A stretch of 64,000 nucleotides of DNA from Tetracentron sinense. Its lineage: Eukaryota > Streptophyta > Magnoliopsida > Trochodendrales > Trochodendraceae. The position numbers and the translations under genes were made by a program. Positions within the stretch are counted from its first letter, which is position 1. Each line of letters starts with the position of its first letter. The stretch is taken from positions 16,024,041 through 16,088,040 of the forward strand of contig CM026562.1 in assembly GCA_015143295.1 (NCBI GenBank), given 5' to 3'. Below are positions 56,231 through 64,000 of the stretch, one piece after another. The notes below the pieces were generated by a model, which worked only from the letters and a program-made list of their open reading frames with translations, was not told where the DNA came from and made no database searches.

Positions 56231-59200
56231 TTCCTTCTTTAAACGCACATATTTCAACCAAACCTAAGTGTGGAAATTTGTTTCGATGGAATCTGATATC
56301 GTTTGCCCGATTTGGGCACCGAGAGGCTCAAAATCCGTACTTGGAAAGTATACTTCAGCCTAAACAAAACTTACAATGCGCAAGGAATCAAAACCTGTGA
56401 TCAGATTTTCATGTAATTTCTTCTATCGGGTGTATTTCGATCTAACGTAAGTGTGGGAATCCGTTTCAATAGAATCCGAGTCCGTTTGCCCGATTTACGC
56501 ACCAAGGGGCTGAAACAAATGCTTAGACAGTATACTTTGTCCTAAACCTATTTAGTGCACCACATCCAAACCGGAGGTCGGATTTTGATGCCGTTTCATC
56601 TAATGCGTGTATCTCGACCCAACCTAAGTATAAGAATTCGTTTCGATAGAATCCGAGTTCGTTTCCCCGATTTTTGCACCGAGAGGCCCAGAATTCATAC
56701 TTAGAAAGTAAACTTTGCCCTAAACCTACAAAACGCGCACCGAATCAAAACCTGTGATATGATTTTGATGTCATTTGTTATAACTCGTGTTTTTCGATCA
56801 AGCCTAAGTGTAGGAATTCATTTCGATAGAATACAAGGTCGTTTGCCTGATTTACGCTCTGAGTGGCCGAAATCCATACTTAGAAAGTGTACTTCAGCCT
56901 AAAAGTAAAACGCATTAATTCCATACTGGGGGTTGGATTTCGATGTTGTTTCTTTTAACGCCTGTATTTCGACCAAACCTGAGTCTAGGAATTCGTTTCG
57001 ATGGAATCCGAGGTCTTTTCCCTAATTTGGGTACCGAGAGGCTCAAAATCCATACTTAGAAAGTATACTTCGGTCTAAACCTACAAACGAGGCCCAAATC
57101 CGAACCGTGGGTCGGATTTCGGTGCCGTTTCTTCTAACGCTTGTATTTCAACCAAACCTAAGTGTGGGAAATTGTTTCGATGGAATCCGAAATCGTTTGC
57201 CAGTTTTAGGCACCGAGAGGCCCGAAATTCATACTTATAGAAAGTATACTCCGGCCTAAACCTACAAACACGCACCAAATCCAAATCGGGGGTGTGATTT
57301 CGATTGCCTTTTTCTAACGCTTGTATTTCGACCCAACCTAAGTGTAGGAAATCGTTTTGATTGAATCCGAAGTCGTTTGCCCGATTTGGGCACCTAGAAG
57401 CCCGAAAATCGTACCTAGAAAGTATACTTCGGCCTAAACCTACAAACGTGGACAAAATCAAAACCTGTGATCGGATTTCGTTGTCATTTGTTCTAACGCG
57501 TGTATTTCGATCTAATCTAAGTGTGCTAATTCATTTCGATCGATTCCGAGGTCATTTTCCCGATTTGCGCACCGAGAGGCCGAAATCCATACTTAGAAAG
57601 TATACTTCGGCCAAAACGTAAAAAAGCGCACCAATTCCAAACCGGGAGTTGGACTTCGATGTCGTTTCTTCTAACACCCGTATTTCGACCAAACCTGAGT
57701 GAGGGAATTCGTTTCGTTGGAATCTGAGGTCGTTTGCCGATTTGGGCACCGAGAGCCCCAAAATTCATGCTTACAAAGTATACATTAGCCTAAACCTACA
57801 AACGCGCACTAAATCGAAACCTGTGATAAGATTTCGATGTCATCTCTTCTAACGCATGTATTTCGATCCAACCTAAGTGTGGGAATTCGTTTCGACAGAA
57901 TCTGAGGGCTTTTGCTTGATTTGGGAACCGAGAGGCCCGAAATTCATAACTTTTCGCATACTTCGGTCTAAACCTACGATCACCCACCAAATCTAAACCT
58001 GTGATCAGATTTCGATGCCGATTCTTCTAACGCGGATATTTTGACCCAACCTTAGTGTGGGAAATCATTTCACTGGAATCCGGGGTCATTTGCTCGAATT
58101 GGGCATCGAGACGCCTGAAATTCATAATTAGAAAGTCTACTTCGACCAAAACCAACAAACGCGCACCAAATCTAAACCTGTGATCGGATTTCAATGTAAT
58201 TTGTTCTAACGCCCGTATTTCGACCAAACTTGAGTGTGGGAATTCGTTTGGATGGAATGCCTGAAATTCATATTTAGAAAGTCTACTTCGGCCAAAACCT
58301 AAAAATACGCCCCAAATCTAAACCTGTGAACGGATTTCGATGTCATTTTTTCTAACGCCTGTATTTTGACCAAACCTGAGTGTGGGAATTGGTTTTGATT
58401 GAATCCGAGGTCATTACCCCGATTTGGGCATTGAGAGGCTCGAAATCCATACTTAGAAAGTATACTTCGGCCTAAACCTAAAAACGCACAAAATCCAAAC
58501 AGGGGGTTGGATTTCGATGTTGTACTTCTAACGCATGTATTTTGTCCCAACCTAAGTGTAGGAATTCTATTTGAAGGAATCCGTGGTCGTTTACCCCATT
58601 CGCGCACTGAGAAGCTGAGGCCATTTGCCCGATTTGAGAAACCAAGAGGCTGAACCGGGGTCGTATTTTGATGCCGTTCCATCTAATGTGTGTATCTCGA
58701 CGTAACCTAAGTGTAATAATTCGTTTCGATTGAATCCGAGATCGTTTCCCCGATTTGGGCACCGAGAGGCCCAAAATTCATACTTAGAAAGTAAACTTCG
58801 GCCTAAACCTACAAACGCGTACCAAATCAAAACCTGTGATCAGATTTCAATGTCATTAGTTCTGACTCGTGTTTTTCGATCAAACCTAAGTGTACAAATT
58901 CGTTTCGATAGATTACGAGGTCGTTTGCTTGATTTACACACTAAGAGGCCGACATCCATACTTAGAAAGTGTACTTTGGCCTAAAAGTAAAAAAACGTAC
59001 TAATTCCAAACTGGGGGTTGGAATTCGATATCATTTCTTTCAACGCCAGTATTTCGACCAAACCTGAGTCTAGGAATTCGTTTCGATAGAATCCGAGGTG
59101 TTTTCCCTAATTTGGGCACCGAGAGGCTCAAAATCCATATTTAGAAAGTATACTTTGGTCTAAACCAAGAAACGAGACTCAAATCCAAACTGGGGGTCGG

Positions 59201-60089
59201 ATTTTGGTGCCGATTCTTCTAACGCTTGTATTTTAACCAAACCTAAGTGTGGGAATTCGGTTCGATGGAATCCGAGGACGTTTGCCCGATTTAGGCACCG
59301 AGAGGCCCGAAATTCATACTTATTGAAAGTATACTTCGGCCTAAACCTACAAACGCGCACCAAATCCAAATCGGGGTCTGATTTCGATTACCTTTTTGTA
59401 ACGCTTGTATTTCGACCCAACCTAAGTGTAGGAAATCGTTTTGATTGAATCTAAGGTCGTTTGCCCGATTTGGGCACCGAGAGGCCCGAAAATCATACCT
59501 AGAAAGTATACTTCGGCCTAAGCCTACAAACATGGACAAAATCAAAACCTGTGATCGGATTTCGATGTCATTTGTTCTAATGCGTGTATTTTGATCCAAC
59601 CTAAGTGTGATAATTCATTTCGAGAGATTCCGAGGTCATTTGCCCGATTTACGCACCGAGAGGCCGAAATCCATACTTAGAATGTATACTTCGGCCAAAA
59701 CGTAAAAAAGCGCACCAGTTCAAAACCGGGAGTTGGACTTCGATGCCGTTTCTTCTAACACCTGTATATCGACCGAACCTGAGTGAGGGAATTCATTTCA
59801 ATGGAATCCGAGGTCGTTTCCTCGATTTGGGCACCGAGAGGCCCAAAATTCATGCTTACAAAGTATACTTCGGCCTAAACCTACAAACGCGCTCGAAATC
59901 CAAACCTGTTATAAGATTTTGATGTCATTTCTTCTAACTCGTGTATTTCGATCCAACATAAGTGTGGGAATTCGTTTCGGCAGAATCCGAGGGCGTTTGC
60001 TCGATTTGGGAACCGAGAGGCCCGAAATTCATAACTTGTTGCATACTTCGGTCTAAACCTACAAACGCGCACCAAATCTAAACCTGTGT

Positions 60090-60444
60090 AATTCTCCTGG
60101 TGGGTTTTTTGACCTAGGAAGTGGTTTTCATCTTTCCTAGTTTCTTGTGTTGTTCTTTGACTCTTTCCTCCCTGGTTCAGCCAACGGTTGCTTTCCGGGC
60201 AGGTTCGGCTCTTGCTGGGCTTAGTCAGGTTTCGTCCTTGTGGTTCTCTGGCTTGTTTGCTCTCTTTCATAGCTTCAGGGTTCGGTTTTGTCTTGGGGTG
60301 TTTCTTGTCCTCCTTCTTGGCCCCTGTGGTTGCTCGGTTCTAGCTGAATGCAGTAAGCTAGCGAGTTTCTAATCACCCTGGCTTGGGTCTCGGGAGTGAG
60401 TGCCCCTAATTTTCTCCTCGGCTGTTGTTCCATGGCTTCAGGCC
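60090..60444 (+). other. LINE 5' UTR
   Basis: About 355 bp, T- and G-rich, unlike the satellite in composition. It probably holds the internal promoter of this LINE. No motif is recognised. Confidence 0.5.
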
Positions 60445-62197
60445 ATGGCTAGTGGTTTGCTCGCTTGGTCTTCTTCCCCTTGTGGGAAGCCTGGTTCTCC
60501 GATGGTCGGTGGCGGGCGTGGGACGGTTTGTGGTTCTCGAGGTGTGCGGTCACCTCATTTCGCTCCTGTTGGGGGCAGGGGGGTTGGTAGAGCTCGTACC
60601 TACTTTACCATTCTAAATGATGTAACACCCGCTTCAGCAAATGGGGCTCTAGTTGCTCTCTCCTCTGCTGGAGTTGTGGCTAGGACATGACCTTGCACTT
60701 CCTCCAATGCTAGAAGACAGTGGTGAGGTCGCTATTGTGGATTTTCCGGGCCTCGGTAATGATGGTTTGGCTGGAGGTATTGTAGAACTTGGAGAGCAAA
60801 GGTCAAAAATCCCTAGCATTAGTTCAGGTATTCCCACCTTGGGGCATGAGGCTACTGCTTTTGCAGGACAAATGTTAGCTTCTTCTAGTCACAGTGCAGG
60901 TGATAATGAAGGTAGATGGGGGAGATCAGCTGTAGCTAGGCATGGTTCAACGTGGAGCTCCTTATTTGGAGCTTTTCAGTCTCCCTCGCCTGCGGCCTCT
61001 CTGGAATTTATCGCACCAGAGTTCGTTGATGGCAAGCTTCTTATTCGTCGATCTGAGGAGGATATTGAGAGCGATTTGGCTGAATGGCCGAACACCCTGG
61101 TTTGGTTCTTTCTAGGACCGAAACAATCCTATTTTGCCACAAAGAACCATGTTAACAAAATGTGGAAACTCAAAGATGAGATTGATGTTATTGCGCTGGA
61201 GTCTGGGTTCTTGTTCAAACTCAGCTGTTCGGAAGACAAAGCCAAGATTCTTGATGGTGGTCCGTGGAGAATTCGCCAAGCTATGTTGGTGCTCCGTGCT
61301 ATGTGGAGAATTCGCCAAGCTATGTGGAAACCTAAATACCTTAGTGCTATTGGGAGTCAGATTGGCAAACCGCGGATTATTGACGAACCAACTTTAGCTC
61401 GCTCTAGAATGAACTACGCCCGCATTTCCATTGAGGTTAGTGCTGATAAAGAGCTTCCTGAGGGAACATTTGGTTACCTTGAATGGCCAACAAGATTGCA
61501 CTATTCAACTGGGCTATGATTGGAATCCGGAGAGGTGCCCGAAGTGCTGTGTGTTTGGCCACCCAGCTAATCGCTGTGAATCGCCTCAATCGACACACCA
61601 TGGAAAACTAGAGGGGCACAAGCACCATGTTCTCCCATCCCAAGAACGAAGGGGACGTAGTAGAAGCAGACGTACTAAATACAGGACTAAAGATGTGGCC
61701 TCTAAGCCAGGGAATGGTAACTCCAGACATTCCTCTACAGAAGTGGGAGAACAAAGTAACAAAGACTCGAGTGTTAGTAGAGACCATTCGATGATGTCAA
61801 TACCTGAAGAACATCATGAATCAGACCCTGCTTGGGAAGTGGTGGGGACTAAGCGAGACAAATCTCTCACACTAAACTCTCCGGCTGGACCTGGGGCCCA
61901 AATCAATAGCCCAAACCGGTTCGCTATTCTAGATGAGTCTGAAGAATTATATGGTTCAAAGGACCCTCTCATCGACGAACAGGAGGATCTTGTGGAGCAG
62001 GAGGTGCCACCAACCGGTGTGCTTCGGTTAAAATTCCTAAGGCACAGAAGGCTACCACTACTCTTACTAAGGCCATGGAGTATCGTCAGAACCAGGGGAC
62101 TCCTCCCCTATCCCTCTTGACAAAACAAGTTACTGAGAAGAAACAAACTGGATATCGGAAAGACAAGGGTGGTGGGCCCAGAAGTGGGCATCACTAG
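60445..62197 (+). pseudogene. LINE ORF1 (DUF4283 plus zinc knuckle), broken
   Basis: Likely start ATG at 60445 (MASGLLAW), with a glycine-rich N-terminus. The DUF4283-like domain spans about 61020-61500 (LLIRRSEEDIESDLAEW ... LDGGPWRIRQAML). Inside it a stretch is replaced by a short repeat of ATGTGGAGAATTCGCCAAGC (about 61301-61325), removing most of the WVKL segment. The knuckle CPKCCVFGHPANRC lies near 61535-61576. Frameshifts lie near 60670, 61500 and 62020; the final frame ends at TAG 62195-62197. Confidence 0.85.
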
Positions 62198-62244
62198 GAG
62201 GGTTCTAGGCTGTGGAGTGCCTCTTTCTTTTTGCTTTTTCCATT

Positions 62245-63398
62245 ATGTTAGTCGGATTTTGGAATGTGCGTGGCCTGAACAGTGGTACTCGTCAAAGAGA
62301 TGTTCGTGATTTTGTTGCTGCAAATAAGCTTCGGTGTGTTGGGCTTGTGGAGACTAAAGTTCGTAGTATTCATGCTGATCGTACCATGCAGCGTCTCTTT
62401 AGATCCTGGAACAGAATGGATAATTACTTGGCTGCGTTGAATGGCCGCATTTGGTTCTGCTGGGACCCCTTGTGGCTTGATATTAGCAAGCTAGGTGCTA
62501 CTGATCAAGCCATCCACAGTCTGGTGAGCCTCAAGGGTGGGTCCTCTCCCATTGTCATTTCTATGGTTTATGGAGCAGACGATTCTAGGCTTCGAGAATC
62601 CCTTTGGAGGGATATCTCCTCGTTCTCTCATCTTCACAGCCTCCCTTGGTTAGTGCTCGGTGACTTTAACTCTGTTATGTCTCCCTCGGAAAAGCGTGGA
62701 GGTGTCCCAGTTAGTTTTGCTTCCCTTTAGCATATTGGGGACAGTTTTTTTGAGGCTGGCCTAACGGATTTGAGATGGAAAGGTCCCTTATTCACATGGT
62801 CGAATGGTATCATTGGTCCGGGTCGTATTGAGAGCAAGATTGATCATTGCATGTCAAATATTGAGCTGATTCAAGCCTTCCCTAATGATGAGACTGTTAT
62901 AGGGTCTTCTAGTACGTCGGATCATCTTCAAATTGTGGTGTCTCTTCAAGAGACTTCTCGGGCTACAGCAAAGCCGTTCAAATTCTACAATTACTGGGTT
63001 GAGGACCCAGAATTCTTTGATGTCGTCCGGAAAGCTTGGTCGACTCAATATCGGGGCACCCCTATGTATCAACTAATTTGCAAGCTTAAGCATACCAAAG
63101 GGGAGTTGAAAAAGTGGAGCAAACAAAAATTTGGCGATCTGAACGTCCATATTGAGTTAGCCCGTGAACACCTTAAACTCGACCTGCAAAGATTGGAAGA
63201 TTATCTGTTGAATATTGAATTACAGCATATTGTCCGTATGGACAAAACTCAGCTTGGCAAACTCCTGGCTATTGAGGAATCCAAACTTTGGCAGTGATCT
63301 TGAATTCAATGGTTGCACCTTGGCGATAATAACAAAGCATTTTTTCATCGCTCCATTAAAGCCCACAATCACCATAACCGAATTATCTCGTTGGACGA
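62245..63398 (+). pseudogene. LINE ORF2 N-terminus (endonuclease, start of RT linker), broken
   Basis: ATG at 62245 (MLVGFWNVRGLN). Endonuclease residues are visible in WNVRGLN, VETKV, GDFNSV and SDHLQIVV. In-frame stops are TAG at 62728-62730 (in SL-stop-HIGD) and two TGA codons at 63295-63297 and 63301-63303, the latter two where CGA would be expected. The frame then reads IQWLHLGDNN and FFHRSIKAHNHHN up to the nested LINE. The stops are consistent with C-to-T decay. Confidence 0.9.
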
Positions 63399-64000
63399 TT
63401 TTTTTTTGGGGGGAGGAAAGCTGGGGTTAGGCAGACCCCGACCAGGTAAATTAAACCAAACAAATTACATCTTTAAATACTGATGGCCCCTAGCATCATC
63501 ACTAACAATTTTAGCTAGAGTTAGGGGAAATTCATCAGTAGAAAGGAAAATCTCACTAGGAGAGTTACAAAACTTAGAGAGGAAGTCAGCAGCCTTGTTT
63601 GTTTCACGCGGCACAAATCTAATGGAAAACTTGTCGAAGCTTCTAATTAGGACTTCAATATCCATCAGAACATTGGTAGATTTCCAAGGCCATACACATG
63701 CTTTGGATATACAGCACACCGCCCAAGAGGAGTCAGATTCCACCTGGATACTCATCAAATGCAATCGAGTGGCTTCTTCAAGACCCCTTCTCACGGCCAG
63801 GAGCTCCAAATCCAGAATCGAGTTTGAGTTACTAGTCCCGGCAAAAGCATGAACCACAACACCATTGTGATTTCGAAAAATGCATCCATAGCCGTGGTGA
63901 GTTGGTGACAAGGCTCCATCCGTATTAACTGTAATAACACCCGGTTCGGGAGGCAGCCAAGAGACCCAGGTAATGGTTTTTGTTGTCCATCTCAGCCTTA
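63399..64000 (-). mobile_element. LINE 3' end, minus strand, running off the window
   Basis: A short poly-T (63399-63407), then the 3' hairpin (63423-63439), a 3' UTR and an RNase H frame. Inserted into the plus LINE. Its 5' part is outside the window. Confidence 0.88.
63465..64000 (-). CDS. LINE RNase H domain, partial, open to the edge
   Basis: Open on minus from the window edge: WLPPEPGVITVNTDGAL, then LELLAVRRGLEEA, VESDSSWAV and NKAADFLSKF. This gives the four acidic RNase H positions (D, E, D, D). It ends HQYLKM before a stop at 63465. No disruption is visible in this part. It degrades the RNA strand of the RNA-DNA hybrid, or did so in its progenitor. Confidence 0.88.
   Translation of the reverse strand, partial: RLRWTTKTITWVSWLPPEPGVITVNTDGALSPTHHGYGCIFRNHNGVVVHAFAGTSNSNSILDLELLAVRRGLEEATRLHLMSIQVESDSSWAVCCISKACVWPWKSTNVLMDIEVLIRSFDKFSIRFVPRETNKAADFLSKFCNSPSEIFLSTDEFPLTLAKIVSDDARGHQYLKM

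Larger units (their letters stand above)
51290..60089. repeat. ~180-bp satellite array, block 6
   Basis: About 49 monomers. Anchor subtypes at 51915, 54229 and 56231 delimit consecutive higher-order units of about 2.3 and 2.0 kb. A further unit after 56231 is cut near 58615, where GTCGTACTTC passes abruptly into a different monomer. A fused, shortened monomer lies at 54766-54842. The block ends in AACCTGTG at the LINE. Confidence 0.93.
60090..63398 (+). mobile_element. L1-type LINE, plus strand, interrupted
   Basis: Begins after satellite AACCTGTG with a GC-richer 5' UTR, then ORF1 and ORF2 through the endonuclease. It is cut at 63399 by the poly-T of an opposite-strand LINE. The rest (RT, RNase H, 3' end) would lie beyond the window if present. 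It is a different subfamily from the LINE at 22382-28336. Confidence 0.9.

Noticed and set aside
60121-60444. Possible host gene exon before the LINE at 60090
   Set aside because: The composition change coincides with the LINE boundary and leads straight into ORF1; better read as its 5' UTR.
1-64000. Assigning the window to a centromere or to a named species
   Set aside because: Monomer size, higher-order order and the CENP-B-like core are suggestive only. No CENH3 data or species-diagnostic sequence can be read here.

Overview
This is plant nuclear DNA with no recognisable host gene. It consists of a tandem satellite of about 180-bp monomers, interrupted by retrotransposons. The plant origin rests on three things: Ty3/gypsy elements with a chromodomain tail and a primer-binding site matching plant initiator-Met tRNA, L1-type LINEs with DUF4283 ORF1, EN-RT and an RNase H C-terminus, and 5-bp target-site duplications. 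The species cannot be told. I see no tRNA, rRNA or CRISPR.

Layout. Satellite occupies 1-3819, 6046-12191, 14932-22381, 28337-29818, 30315-30366, 39226-39851 and 51290-60089, roughly 28 kb in all. Monomer subtypes recur in a fixed order, forming higher-order repeats of about 11-14 monomers (about 2.0-2.5 kb), plus a longer variant. The insertions are: solo LTR A (3820-6045, TSD AAACC); solo LTR B (12192-14931, TSD ATACC); LINE-1 on minus (22382-28336) carrying a small plus-strand LINE tail (25757-25944); a 5'-truncated LINE (29819-30314); a full-length gypsy on minus (30367-39225, TSD GGTCG); a second gypsy on plus (39852-51289) carrying a nested solo LTR (43213-45109, TSD CCAAT); a plus-strand LINE (60090-63398); and a minus-strand LINE tail that runs off the window (63399-64000). 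The higher-order order of monomers continues across the insertions, so the array was organised before they landed.

The coding genes are gag-pro-RT-RH-INT-chromodomain in the gypsies and ORF1/ORF2 in the LINEs. All are damaged by stops, frameshifts or nested insertions. The minus gypsy is probably youngest (LTRs about 99% alike by eye); the plus gypsy is somewhat older (about 98.5%).

The most notable signals are in the LTRs. (1) A short acidic ORF (38-39 codons, motif PWVEEEY) lies near the 3' end of the LTRs and differs between LTR families mostly at synonymous positions. (2) Both gypsies carry a phase-1 GT-AG intron at the same codon between gag and protease. (3) Arrays of perfect 14-bp palindromes, or in one LTR a 26-bp repeat, sit upstream of the TATA box, with family-specific sequence. 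(4) LTR minisatellite units fold as hairpins, with one compensatory pair change. (5) The satellite carries a CENP-B-box-like core and higher-order organisation, which raises the possibility of a centromeric or pericentromeric location.
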